The position numbers were made by a program, and so were the translations under genes. A stretch of 64,000 bases of DNA from Nonomuraea guangzhouensis (lineage in GTDB: Bacteria > Actinomycetota > Actinomycetes > Streptosporangiales > Streptosporangiaceae). Of the stretch, positions 8,004-16,484 are shown in pieces. The stretch spans positions 184,063 through 248,062 of the forward strand of contig NZ_JAHKRM010000022.1 of the NCBI RefSeq assembly GCF_019396345.1, in the 5' to 3' direction. The stretch's first letter is position 1. Each line of letters begins with the position of its first letter. Below the pieces are notes generated by a model that did not search any database, was not told the DNA's origin, and saw nothing but the letters and a program-made list of their open reading frames with translations.

Positions 8004-8378
8004 ATGGCCGAGATCACAACGTGGGCGAGTGAGCCTGTCAACGGCACGGACGATCAGGCATCGGGCTGCGGTCCGGAGGACTCCCGCGCCGCGCCGACAC
8101 TCAGCCAGGCCGCCCACGACTTCCTCAAGGCGCTGGCCAGCCCGGGGCGGCAGCACATCTTGCTGCTGTTCGCCCGGGGCGCCGAACTGTCGGTCAACCA
8201 GGTCGCCGAACGCGCCGGCATCAGCCAGTCCGCCGCCTCCCAGCAACTCGCCCTGCTGCGCCGCGGCGGGATCGTCACCTCCCGGCGCGACGGCAAAGAG
8301 GTGCTGTATCGCGGCGACCGCGAAGGCACCGCGCGCATCCTCGCCGACCTTCAGGAGTACCTACGTTTCTGCTGTTAG
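8004..8378 (+). CDS. ArsR-family HTH regulator
   Basis: A 124-residue winged-helix protein (LSQAAHDFLKALASPGRQHI, recognition region SQSAASQQLALLRRGGIV). It lacks the CVCDL sensing motif of the other ArsR proteins and instead ends LQEYLRFCC, so the terminal Cys pair may be the sensor. The start ATG 8004 has GGAGGGA seven bases upstream. It is divergent from the ArsO-like gene, which it probably regulates. It converges on the amidohydrolase with a 4-base overlap. A copy of its last residues occurs near 22.2 kb. Confidence 0.78.
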   Translation: MAEITTWASEPVNGTDDQASGCGPEDSRAAPTLSQAAHDFLKALASPGRQHILLLFARGAELSVNQVAERAGISQSAASQQLALLRRGGIVTSRRDGKEVLYRGDREGTARILADLQEYLRFCC

Positions 8379-9676
8379 CCCGCGGCCAGTTCAGGCATCC
8401 ATGATCCGTCGACCGCGATGCCGGCGGCCGCGGCGATCCGATCGCGGGACTCCAGCAGCCGTGCCCGCAACGCCGCCAGGTCCACGCCGAGCAGCCGACC
8501 GTCCCGCTTGACCGCTCTGCCGGCGACGAAGACGCTGTCCACCAGGCCGGGATGGCCGGCAGCGACGATCGTGCCGACGGGGTTGCTGACCGGGAAAACC
8601 GAGAGGTCCTCGGCGTCGAGCAGGATCAGGTCGGCGTCCTTGCCGATGGCGATGCTGCCGGTTCGGGCGTCGAGTCCGCACGCGCGGGCGCCGTCCACCG
8701 TGGCGAACTCGGCGACGTCCCGCGCTGTGAGGCCACCGTCCAGGCCGCGCTGCGTGGCGAGCGCCGTACGCATGGCAGCGAACATGTCGCCGCCGACGGA
8801 CGGGCAGTCGTCGATGGACAGCGACGGGCGGATCCCGGCGGCCAGCATGCGGCCGGTCTCGGGCCAGCCCAAGCCCATCTTCAGCTCACCGTCCGGGCTG
8901 ATCGACACCGAGCAACCCGCATCGGCCATCATCGCCACCTGGTCGTCGGAGACGCCGTTGCAGTGCACGAAGGTCGTGTGGTCGTCGAGCAGCCCGCGGT
9001 CACGCATGTCGGCGATCGGGCGCCGGCCACGAGGCCAGCCGGTGGCGCCGTGCACGTGCACGCTCACCCGCAGCCCGAGGTCCCGCGCCAGCGCGACGTC
9101 GGTGGCGGTGGTGTCCATCGTGGACAGTTGCGGCCCGCGCAGGCCCAGCATCATGTCGCCGTCGGACAGCTGCGACCGTACACGCGTGATCTCGGATGCG
9201 ATCGGCTCGTCGGCGACGACGCCCGCGCAGTAGCAGAACACCGAGCGGCCAGGTGCCACGCGCAGCGCCTGGATCGCGGCGTCGGCGTTCTCCGGGCGGT
9301 CGGAGCAGTGGAACCAGTCGACCATGGTCGTGACGCCCGAGCTGAGCGCTTCGATCCGGCCGAGCAGGTTGCCCAGGTAGACGTCTTCCGGCGCGTAGTG
9401 TCGCCGGAGCGTGCCGTGCATGGCGACGCGGTACTGGTCGAACGTCCAGTCCACGCCGATGCCGCGGAACGCGGTCTGCCAGGTGTGCCGGTGGGTGTCC
9501 ACGAAACCGGGCATCACGATCTTGCCCGTGGCGTCCACGACCTCGGCGTCGGCCGCGTCGACGGTGACGTCGACCGCGGCGATCCGCCCGTCCTCGATGA
9601 GCACGTCGCCCTGCGGGAGATCGCCGACGGCCGGGTCCATGCTTACCACCATGCCGCCACGCAAAAGCGTCCTCAC
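8375..9676 (-). CDS. Amidohydrolase of the cytosine deaminase/chlorohydrolase type
   Basis: A protein of about 433 residues in the metal-dependent TIM-barrel amidohydrolase superfamily. An N-terminal beta-rich segment (VSMDPAVGDLPQGDVLIEDG) is followed by the metal motif VDTHRH, then VSVHVHG, FVHCNGVSDDQ and the late Asp in SIDDCPSVG. The C-terminal composite domain has GSIAIGKDADLILLD. The substrate is probably a cyclic amidine or a purine/pyrimidine-like ring; it cannot be decided here. GTG 9676 is chosen because GGGGAGG lies just upstream. It is divergent from a MarR gene, with two palindromic operators between them. Confidence 0.8.
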   Translation of the reverse strand: MRTLLRGGMVVSMDPAVGDLPQGDVLIEDGRIAAVDVTVDAADAEVVDATGKIVMPGFVDTHRHTWQTAFRGIGVDWTFDQYRVAMHGTLRRHYAPEDVYLGNLLGRIEALSSGVTTMVDWFHCSDRPENADAAIQALRVAPGRSVFCYCAGVVADEPIASEITRVRSQLSDGDMMLGLRGPQLSTMDTTATDVALARDLGLRVSVHVHGATGWPRGRRPIADMRDRGLLDDHTTFVHCNGVSDDQVAMMADAGCSVSISPDGELKMGLGWPETGRMLAAGIRPSLSIDDCPSVGGDMFAAMRTALATQRGLDGGLTARDVAEFATVDGARACGLDARTGSIAIGKDADLILLDAEDLSVFPVSNPVGTIVAAGHPGLVDSVFVAGRAVKRDGRLLGVDLAALRARLLESRDRIAAAAGIAVDGSWMPELAAG

Positions 9677-9762
9677 CGAGGGAACACCTCCCCGAATGCC
9701 CATTCGCCGGGTTGTCCGGGCCGTGTGCGGCCAATGCTGGATGCCATGGCGTCCTTTCCAAA

Positions 9763-9808
9763 GAGTTGATACGTCAACTCTAGGAAGGTTGAGTTGACGC
9801 GTCAACTT
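9763..9808 (+). promoter_or_regulatory. Two palindromic operators for the adjacent MarR regulator
   Basis: GAGTTGATACGTCAACTC (9763-9780) has 7-base arms around TACG, and AGTTGACGCGTCAACT (9792-9807) is a perfect 16-base palindrome. The two share AGTTGA...TCAACT and are centred 28 bases apart, close to three helical turns. They fill the gap between the divergent amidohydrolase and MarR genes, so MarR probably controls both and the amidohydrolase substrate may be its ligand. Confidence 0.75.
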
Positions 9809-9819
9809 GGCCACTCAGT

Positions 9820-10341
9820 ATGATTCCCGCCATGGCGGAAACCCATACGCTGGAACCCGAGGAGTGGGAGTTCTGGGACACCTGGATGCGCGCGCAGCGC
9901 CTACTCGCGCGGGAGCTCGACCGGGGTCTGCAGCGCGACTGCGGCATCTCGAAGGCTGAGTTCAGCGTGCTGGTGACGCTGTGGCAGGCGCCGCTCGGTC
10001 GCGAGATGCGCGTCGGCGAGCTCTCCGAGTCGCTCGACTGGGAGAAGAGCCGCGTCTCGCACCTGCTGACGCGCATGGAGAACCGCGGCTTCGTGGAACG
10101 GACCCAGAGCGGAGCCGACGGCCGCCGCACTGGGATCGGACTGACCGTCAAAGGCCGCCAGGCCGCGCAGAACGCCATCCTCGTGCACGCCGGCAATGTC
10201 CGCCGTTACTTTCTCGACTCGCTCACGCCCGAGCAGGCCGCTGCTATCCGGACCTGGAGCGAGCAGATGATCGACCACATCGAGCCTTACGGCGGCGAGG
10301 GTCCCGCTACGAGCCAGGGCGGCGTGGCTGGTCCAAGCTGA
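9820..10341 (+). CDS. MarR-family transcriptional regulator
   Basis: A 173-residue winged-helix protein with the usual MarR layout: dimerisation helices at the ends, a core AEFSVLVTLWQAPLG, recognition segment EKSRVSHLLTRMENRGFV and wing DGRRTGIGLTVKGR. It begins 12 bases after the second palindrome, so it is likely autorepressed. An alternative ATG lies four codons downstream. The neighbouring amidohydrolase gene is the obvious target. Confidence 0.85.
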   Translation: MIPAMAETHTLEPEEWEFWDTWMRAQRLLARELDRGLQRDCGISKAEFSVLVTLWQAPLGREMRVGELSESLDWEKSRVSHLLTRMENRGFVERTQSGADGRRTGIGLTVKGRQAAQNAILVHAGNVRRYFLDSLTPEQAAAIRTWSEQMIDHIEPYGGEGPATSQGGVAGPS

Positions 10342-10960
10342 ATTCCGCCGGGGTGACGGGCTGGTAGTCGTGCAAGAGCCCGATCACCGTGGCACGGCCG
10401 ACGCTGTCCAAGCCCAAAGCGAGGGTGCGGTGCGGCAGTGCGACCAGTGCTCCACCGGCTCGTCGGCAAATGCACTGTGAACCCGGGCGTGGAAGGCCAG
10501 TAGGTCCGCCGTCACCGTCGCTACGAGAAAGAGGAGCGACAGTCGCGATCCGGGTAGAGGTGGTATTCGGGGACGATTACGACCGGTGCATCGGACCCGG
10601 ACGCACCAGCCTCGGCCCTCGTAGTCTCGGCGGCCTTACCCCCGGCGTCACCTACGCCTACTACGTCGGCAGGACATGCTGAGCAAAGCGCCTCAATAGT
10701 TATGGCTGCGGAATTGAGTGAGGGTGTGAGGCTGCCTCACCCCCTCACACCACCGGACATGCGGGCCCGTATCCGGCGGTATGTCAAGCCGTGGTTCTGA
10801 AGACAACTCCAAAGCGGCCTGGCCGAGGTTCGCTTCGCTTCGGTACGGTCGTACCCGATAAGGGCACCGGGATCAGCGGCGCACTTCGCCGCGCCCGCTT
10901 GGCGCCGTAACCCGAAAAAGCAGTGGCCGCGCGGGCTAGGGGCCACATACGTTCACCTCC
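10342..10960 (+). other. Gene-poor spacer with a hairpin-rich segment
   Basis: No convincing gene. A minus frame near 10350-10470 reads LPHRTLALGLDSVGRATVIG, which looks protein-like but has no start or partner. At 10725-10790 inverted repeats (GTGAGG/CCTCAC, CCGGA/TCCGG) resemble the stem region that precedes group II intron reverse-transcriptase genes. No such gene is present, so at most it is a scar. Confidence 0.3.
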
Positions 10961-11725
10961 ATGGTTGACGCAGCTTTCGGGCATCCGCGCCTCGCCGCCA
11001 TCTACGACCCACTCGATCCGGACCGCAGCGATCTCGACGCGTATCTCGCGATGGCGGAGGAGTTCGGCGCGCGGTCCGTGCTGGACATCGGGTGCGGTAC
11101 GGGCGTGTTCGCGCTGCTGCTCGCCGAACGCGGGATTACGGTCACCGGGATCGATCCCGCGCGGGCGTCCGTCGACGTAGCGCGCGGCAAGCCGGGCGCG
11201 GAGCGGGTGCGCTGGCTCGACGGCGACGCGGGGGACCTGCCGCCGATGCAGATCGACCTGGTGACGATGACCGGGAACGTCGCCCAGGCGATCGCCGATC
11301 CTCAGGCATGGCACACGACGCTGCGCGGCGCGTACGAGGCCCTTCGGCCCGGCGGGCGGCTTGTCTTCGAGACGCGCGATCCGGCGCAGCGCGTCTGGGA
11401 GGAGTGGGCGCAGTGGACGCGCGAGACCACGTACCGCATGACGGACATCCCGGGCGTCGGCCACGTCGAGACCTGGGCCGAACTGACGGACGTGAGCCTG
11501 CCGCTGGTGAGCTTCCGGGGTACGCATGTGTTCGCCGCGGACGGGGACGTACTGACCTCGGAATCGACACTTCGCTTCCGTGAACGTACGGAGATCGAGC
11601 GGGACCTGCACGAGCACGGCTTCGTCGTCGAGGACGTACGCGACGCACCCGACCGGCCGGGCAGGGAGTTCGTGTTCGTAGCGCGACGCGATACCGCGGA
11701 GCCCGTCCCTCCTGGAATGCCCTAG
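10961..11725 (+). CDS. SAM-dependent methyltransferase (class I)
   Basis: A 254-residue Rossmann methyltransferase with motif I VLDIGCGTGVFALLLAERG, motif II acidic residue in VTGIDPARA, and LRPGGRLVFETRD as motif III/post-III. The substrate cannot be read from sequence. Related actinobacterial proteins act on small molecules. It stands alone, with a start ATG at 10961 and no partner within 100 bases. Confidence 0.8.
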   Translation: MVDAAFGHPRLAAIYDPLDPDRSDLDAYLAMAEEFGARSVLDIGCGTGVFALLLAERGITVTGIDPARASVDVARGKPGAERVRWLDGDAGDLPPMQIDLVTMTGNVAQAIADPQAWHTTLRGAYEALRPGGRLVFETRDPAQRVWEEWAQWTRETTYRMTDIPGVGHVETWAELTDVSLPLVSFRGTHVFAADGDVLTSESTLRFRERTEIERDLHEHGFVVEDVRDAPDRPGREFVFVARRDTAEPVPPGMP

Positions 11726-11851
11726 GGAACATGCGCACGACACAGCGCCGGGGGGTGACGGTACGGAAGGTCTCATCGGGCGCTGTACGCAGAGGGCGCG
11801 TACCTGCCGCGTACGAAACCCGAGTTACACGTGGCGGGATAACCTGCTGCC

Positions 11852-12136
11852 ATGTCCGATCCACTGGCGATGCGAGCGTTCTTCGTGCGCTGCAAGGAGA
11901 ACGTCGACAAGGTCGCATTCACCTTCGCCGACGGACGAGAGTTCCTTGGCTGGGTGGCGGAGGTGACCGATGATGACGTGCTAGTGACATGGGCGCCCAG
12001 TCCGATCTACGCCCAGGCGACCGGCGACGGGCACTGGAACCCTGAGGACGAGCGGGTGCCGTTCGCCCTTATCCAAACGGGCTCGGCCGCCAGCTATGAC
12101 AGCTCCACCCGGCGCTGGGTGAACCACGTCGACTAA
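11852..12136 (+). CDS. Hypothetical protein, 94 residues
   Basis: An acidic soluble protein with no family I recognise. Strands such as KVAFTFADGREFLGWVAEV and DDVLVTWAPSP suggest a small beta-barrel. Codon use fits the genome and ATAACCT upstream could be a -10 box. Function unknown. Confidence 0.5.
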   Translation: MSDPLAMRAFFVRCKENVDKVAFTFADGREFLGWVAEVTDDDVLVTWAPSPIYAQATGDGHWNPEDERVPFALIQTGSAASYDSSTRRWVNHVD

Positions 12137-12184
12137 GCCGTGAACAGACATGGCATCAGCCAGCCGCTCTCAGGTCAATAGACC

Positions 12185-12292
12185 TAGCTACAGGGGATGC
12201 CGACGGCCATCTTCACCACCGACAGCAACGCGTCATACCACTCGGCGAGTTGCGTGATCCGTAGCCAGTTCGAGATCGTCCAAGGACGTTGT
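12185..12292 (-). pseudogene. Short C-terminal fragment of an unidentified protein
   Basis: A minus frame encodes WTISNWLRITQLAEWYDALL followed by SVVKMAVGIPCS and a TAG. It reads like a natural protein C-terminus, but is open for only about 34 codons after an upstream stop. It is probably a deletion remnant. Confidence 0.3.
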
Positions 12293-12336
12293 TAGCACCC
12301 GCGTCAGCGGAATCAGGCAGGGCGTCGCTTATCACC

Positions 12337-12603
12337 TCACCACTGGTGACGACGAAACACGCACACGAAAAGGGGACGATCCCCAGTCATCTTGTCTACT
12401 TTGAGCGTGTTCACGGTATCAAGCTTCCACCCCTGGGCTTCAACTACCTCGATACCGCGGCCAAGCTTCTCGATCTCACCGGAAACGTTGAGATGCCCGA
12501 TCTCACTGATGATCTGAGCCGTGAACACCGTACGTCCCTCAGCTGCGGCGTTTCGGGCACTGGCCGCCAAGGCGTCGTTCGTGGCCTGCTTGAAGATCCC
12601 CAT
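12337..12603 (-). CDS. Hypothetical protein, 88 residues
   Basis: It starts at ATG 12603 with GAGGGGAG seven bases upstream. The sequence MGIFKQATNDALAASARNAA continues to LGRGIEVVEAQGWKLD and ends in FRRHQW. This pattern is common among small actinobacterial proteins of unknown function (I recall no name). No signal peptide or membrane segment is visible. Its neighbours are fragments. Confidence 0.55.
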   Translation of the reverse strand: MGIFKQATNDALAASARNAAAEGRTVFTAQIISEIGHLNVSGEIEKLGRGIEVVEAQGWKLDTVNTLKVDKMTGDRPLFVCVFRRHQW

Positions 12604-12832
12604 ACCTACTCCCCTCTGCGCTGGATCCCACAAGGGATCATGGAGATGCCCAGTGACTCAGACAGCGCAACTTCCTTCGATGTATTGGACGCGCCTCTCC
12701 TCCAGACGGTTGAGAGAGTCCGGCGATTACACGCAACCAACCTTCTGGTCCGAAAATCGGAGAGTTAGTGGCCAGGTGACGGCGGACCCCTGCGTGCTGT
12801 GGCGGATCGGGGTCGGTAACCGGCTGGCCGGA

Positions 12833-13000
12833 TCAGGCCCGTTCGAGGATGACTCGATAACCGAGAGCCTCGAGCTGGCGGATGTGATGGCGTTTCCTGC
12901 GTTCGGGGCCGAGCCTGTGGTCGTAGAAGTCGGCCCCGAGATCGATGAAGTGGGCGTCGGAATGGGACAGCAGATGCCAGTCAGAATGGAGCGGGATCGT
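12833..13000 (-). pseudogene. Transposase C-terminal remnant
   Basis: A minus frame reads WHLLSHSDAHFIDLGADFYD, then DHRLGPERRKRHHIRQLEAL and a short tail with TGA at 12835. This is a typical transposase C-terminus of a family I cannot name with certainty (IS110-like is possible). Nothing N-terminal remains. It lies just left of the att-arm repeat. Confidence 0.5.
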
Positions 13001-13121
13001 GCGCGGGCTCCCGGCGTCCGACTAATCCACGGCCTCAACCGGACCAAGAAGGCACGACGTCGGCGGGCAACCACTCCCGATTTTCAGCCCGGAACGGGCC
13101 TCCCGCCAGGGAGACCGGAGA

Positions 13122-13420
13122 CTAATCCGTAGGGAAGGGCAGGCGCCTGGTGAGCAGAGCTTCGCCCAGGTGAAGCAGTGGATGCTGGTCGGTAGCGCAC
13201 GGTTACATCTGGCGGCGTTGCTGTACAGCACTCTGCCCAACGTGCTTCAGCGCTGTTGCCACCCGGTTCCGCCGCTGGGGAAGAGCCGCGTCGTCCTTCC
13301 AGCTTGTCAGCCGGCAACGGACGGATACCGAGCTGCCGCAAGGTCGTCGGCGAGGTCCCTCGCGGCAAGATCCGTGTTCAGCGCGGTGACCACCGTCTGC
13401 GTCAGCGGGTGGAGGGCATA
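13122..13420 (+). repeat. Copy of the att-flanking arm (degenerate)
   Basis: AATCCGTAGGGAAGGGC and the following roughly 280 bases, including AAGCAGTGGATGCTG, TACAGCACTCTGC and GGAAGAGCCGC, match the DNA right of the tRNA-like att copy at 39.44 kb. It also matches, for about 150 bases, the DNA right of the one at 24.86 kb. The tRNA part itself is gone here. The repeat runs into the next gene, which is duplicated as well. Confidence 0.7.
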
Positions 13421-13975
13421 GACGTGCCGCACCGCATCGAGATCCACGGGTACCTCGTAGTAGTCCTCCGCGAACCGCCGGAACGCCTCCGGAGACCGAT
13501 CGACGAGCCGTGCGAACAGGCCCGCCGCCCCATCGGGATCACTCACACCGTCCGGGCAGTCAATCTCACCCACCCGCCAACAACCATCGCCGACCTCACG
13601 CCACAGGCAGGCGGTCACGACCGGCATTCCGTCCTCGTCACAGAACGCAGGCTCCTCCACACAACGGCGGAAGACCTCGGGGACGGAGTCGAGCACGCCC
13701 GGCCACGGCCCGTCATTGCCGTACGGGCTCATCACCGCCTCGTGGGCGAAGCCGCGGATGTACGCGCCCGCCGCGGAGAAGACAATGTCGTATTCGTCTC
13801 CCGAACCGTTGCGCATCGAGGCCATCTCCTCCCCAGGACTCCAGCTCGCGTCGAAGGAGTGGTAGCGGCTGGACCATTCCGGGCTCAAGATGGCCTCCAG
13901 CACCGCCATGGACCGACACAGATCGCGAAGCACCGAGATATCGGGCAGCAGCCGGGCCACATCGTGAGCAGTCAT
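13307..13975 (-). CDS. Conserved hypothetical protein, duplicated at 39.7 kb
   Basis: A soluble acidic protein of 222 residues (MTAHDVARLLPDISVLRDLC ... YHSFDASW ... GDEYDIVFSAAGAYIRGF). Similar proteins of unknown function are widespread in actinomycetes and reminiscent of immunity or SMI1-like stand-alone proteins, but I cannot assign a family. The copy at 39678-40346 has the same length and differs at about 29 positions. The chosen ATG is the first one shared by both copies and has GATGAGG six bases upstream. Confidence 0.7.
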   Translation of the reverse strand: MTAHDVARLLPDISVLRDLCRSMAVLEAILSPEWSSRYHSFDASWSPGEEMASMRNGSGDEYDIVFSAAGAYIRGFAHEAVMSPYGNDGPWPGVLDSVPEVFRRCVEEPAFCDEDGMPVVTACLWREVGDGCWRVGEIDCPDGVSDPDGAAGLFARLVDRSPEAFRRFAEDYYEVPVDLDAVRHVYALHPLTQTVVTALNTDLAARDLADDLAAARYPSVAG

Positions 13976-14302
13976 GAACCTCATCCAATCGGATGCCAAC
14001 GACATCCCCCGTGTCCTTCCGGACGGTATGCGACTACCAGCCTTCAGCAAGAGCGTCGGGTGAGGCCTGGGCCAGCATCGCCAGAGGGCACCTGACGTGT
14101 CCGCTTAAAGGGCAGCCACTGCAAGTTGGTCCGGCGTCGGGGCTCGGCCGGTGCGGCTAGAGGTCGCCGACGACCTGTGCAACGGCGTCATCATCATGAC
14201 TAACACTGAGGAACGCCTCGCACGCCCGCTGAAGGGTTGGTGGAATTGGTGGCGATCCATTACGGGAGGAACGCCGGGTGAGCGCGTCACGTCGAAGATC
14301 AC
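13976..14302 (+). other. Spacer without a recognised gene
   Basis: Contains the upstream region of the minus-strand gene (also present upstream of its copy at 40.36 kb, for example CCAATCGGATGCCA) and about 200 bases leading to the membrane protein gene. No RNA gene or terminator was recognised. Confidence 0.4.
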
Positions 14303-15373
14303 ATGGAGGCTCCCCCACGAAGGATCAAAATCGCGATCGCCTTGATCCTTTCCCTGGCCCCGGCCGGAACCGTGATGGCGCTGATCACGCTGCTCGCCCA
14401 CGCGCAGAGCTCACTCACCCTGCCGTACTACGAGGACCCGCGGGAGATCTCGGGAGCGATGTGGCACTCAGCGGCAAGCCAGTCCAGCACGGACATCCGT
14501 GACCAGCTACTCGGGCTGGGAATACTCACCGCGGTGGCAACCGCCGCGTTCGGCGTGACCGCATGGAAGGTATGGCGTGGCACACGCCGGCCCACGCTCC
14601 TCCTCGCGATGGCCACCGGACTGACCGCCATCTACGTGGCCATGCTCTGGATATTCCTCAAGCAGCCGTCCTCCTTCTTTATCGTGAGCGAAAGCAGGGA
14701 ACTGACACAGGTCATCGATCTGATTCAGCCCGGCTGGTACGCCCCCCTCCGCGTCGCTCTGCTCGTTGCCGGCACAGTCGCACAAGTACTGGGCCTCGTC
14801 CTGCTGACCAGCAGCCACGGAGTGTCATGGTTGGCCAGGCATCAGAAGCAACCCGTCGAGCAGGAATCCCCACCCCTGTGGGCGAGTCCGTCCCGCCAGG
14901 CAACCGTGCTGATGTTGCTCACCCCGGCCTTGCTCCTGATCTACGCCGCAGTGAACTATGTTGGCTGCCTGGCCGGTCTGATCAACGAGCGCGGCGAACC
15001 AGATCTCCTCCCCGGCGCCTTTCTCCTCGACATGCAGGTCCACGTCCAATATCTTGCGATCCCGGCCATCGCTGTCGTGGTGGGCGGCCTGATCCTGCTG
15101 CTCAGTCACGGGCGCGCACGGGCATGGGCCGGCTTGACCGCTGGATTCTTCGGGCTGCCCTACACAGTGGCCCTGGTGGAGTCCGCCCTGCATTACAGCG
15201 ACACAAGCCTGTTCCACAATTACGTGGCCACGGGGATCGAAACACCCTGGTGGAACCAGCCCGCCGTATCAACCACAGGCATCGTCATTCTCCTCCTGCA
15301 TTTTGCAAGCCTGGCCCTCCTCTTCCGCGCACCCACCCCCCAGAACAAACAACATAGTTCCGCTTCCAGGTGA
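14303..15373 (+). CDS. Multi-pass membrane protein of unknown function
   Basis: A 356-residue protein with about seven to eight hydrophobic helices (IALILSLAPAGTVMALITLL, LGILTAVATAAFGVTA, LLLAMATGLTAIYVAMLWIF, LRVALLVAGTVAQVLGLVLL, and more to the C-terminus). No transporter signature is visible. It stands alone between a duplicated hypothetical gene and a broken protease gene. Function unknown. Confidence 0.65.
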   Translation: MEAPPRRIKIAIALILSLAPAGTVMALITLLAHAQSSLTLPYYEDPREISGAMWHSAASQSSTDIRDQLLGLGILTAVATAAFGVTAWKVWRGTRRPTLLLAMATGLTAIYVAMLWIFLKQPSSFFIVSESRELTQVIDLIQPGWYAPLRVALLVAGTVAQVLGLVLLTSSHGVSWLARHQKQPVEQESPPLWASPSRQATVLMLLTPALLLIYAAVNYVGCLAGLINERGEPDLLPGAFLLDMQVHVQYLAIPAIAVVVGGLILLLSHGRARAWAGLTAGFFGLPYTVALVESALHYSDTSLFHNYVATGIETPWWNQPAVSTTGIVILLLHFASLALLFRAPTPQNKQHSSASR

Positions 15374-15639
15374 CATCTGTAAGCGGAGCTTCGGCATGCG
15401 CACCGCCGAGAGATAACCAGCGCTTCACCGGACTCCTCGCTTGACGATCAGGAACTCGGAGACACAGGCCAGCATCATCGCCTCGACCACGATCTGCGGA
15501 TGGACGTTCGCTTCCGACGGTTCCCGACATTGCATGATCGCACCGATCCGCCGCAGTGTTTCCTCGGGCGTGGGAAGACCTGGCGCGTTGGTCTGGCCCC
15601 AGAAGCGGGGTAGGCGTCGCGGTACACGGAAACATGGCT

Positions 15640-16320
15640 GAACGCGCAGTACCGGCCTGACTGTCCCGCCAACGCGCCCTGCCGTATGCGGTGAAACTGC
15701 CTGTTGCCGGTCCTCCCGTGAATGCTGGACCGCCGCTGCCGCCACCCGTACACGTGGTGTTTCCGACGGGAATACTGGTCACGAAGAGATTGTCAGAGTT
15801 GTCGTTGAACCAGTTGCTCCTCTTCACAGTGCCGCAGGAGCTTCCGGAATATCGCCCCCACTTGCATATGGCATCACCGACCCACTGGACGGGGTCCTCA
15901 CCATCCACATACGCCTTGTTCCGAGCGTTGTAGTAGAAGGTGCGGGTGAGCGTCAGATTCCCGTGGGTGTACAGCCCAGCCAGCACTGCTTCGTCAAGGT
16001 GATCGAGGTGCAGTTGCCTCCGTCGACTGGATAGTTACAGTACGTCCGCGTCGACGCGCCGTTGGCGCAGTGCCCGGCCGTGGCATGGCGTCGCGTCTCG
16101 AAATCCCACGTTGCCACCACGTTGAAGTTGGACGCGCAGTTCTGCAGATCACCTCCGCCCCGGACGTGCGATCATTCACTTGCTTGGTGCGCTGCTCGCC
16201 GAGTCTCGCGTATTCGGCAATATTCGTATGCGTCTCCGCGGTCCAGTAAGTGCCTCTCATTCGACGATCTCTGGTCGCCGGCGCCCGACACCGGCGGCGG
16301 CTCCGGCAACAGGTCAACAC
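15640..16320 (-). pseudogene. Frameshifted trypsin-like serine protease gene (S1 family)
   Basis: Three minus frames together spell a chymotrypsin-fold protease. One carries the catalytic His motif (HATAGHCANGAST). A shift later, LYTHGNLTLTRTFYYNARNK leads to TTCTGGGSGGPAFTGG, the equivalent of the GDSGGP serine loop, with GGGSGGP in place of the consensus. At least two frameshifts (near 16150 and 15975) separate them, so no full enzyme is made. Intact relatives are secreted streptogrisin-type enzymes. Confidence 0.65.
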
Positions 16321-16484
16321 GACAGTCGCCGGCTAGGCGGCATTCCAGAAGTTCCGCTTGTAGCCGGCCGGGAGCCAGGGACTGGTCCAGCTGACCGCGA
16401 CGTTGGCGATGAATGCCCGACTACTGCAGCGCACTGAGTCCGACCGCACCCGCAAGAGCTCACCTGCGCGTTTGTAACGGAGCC

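Noticed and set aside
8552..9769. A 405-codon plus-strand frame opposite the amidohydrolase
   Set aside because: Antisense of a gene with intact metal-binding motifs and a good ribosome site.
12521..13132. A 203-codon plus-strand frame through 12.5-13.1 kb
   Set aside because: The minus strand carries a transposase end and a small gene with a good ribosome site; the plus frame is mixed shadow sequence.
13122..13140. A fourth complete tRNA-derived att site
   Set aside because: Only the right arm and AATCCGTAGGG remain; the tRNA 3' end itself is not recognisable here, so it was listed as an arm repeat only.
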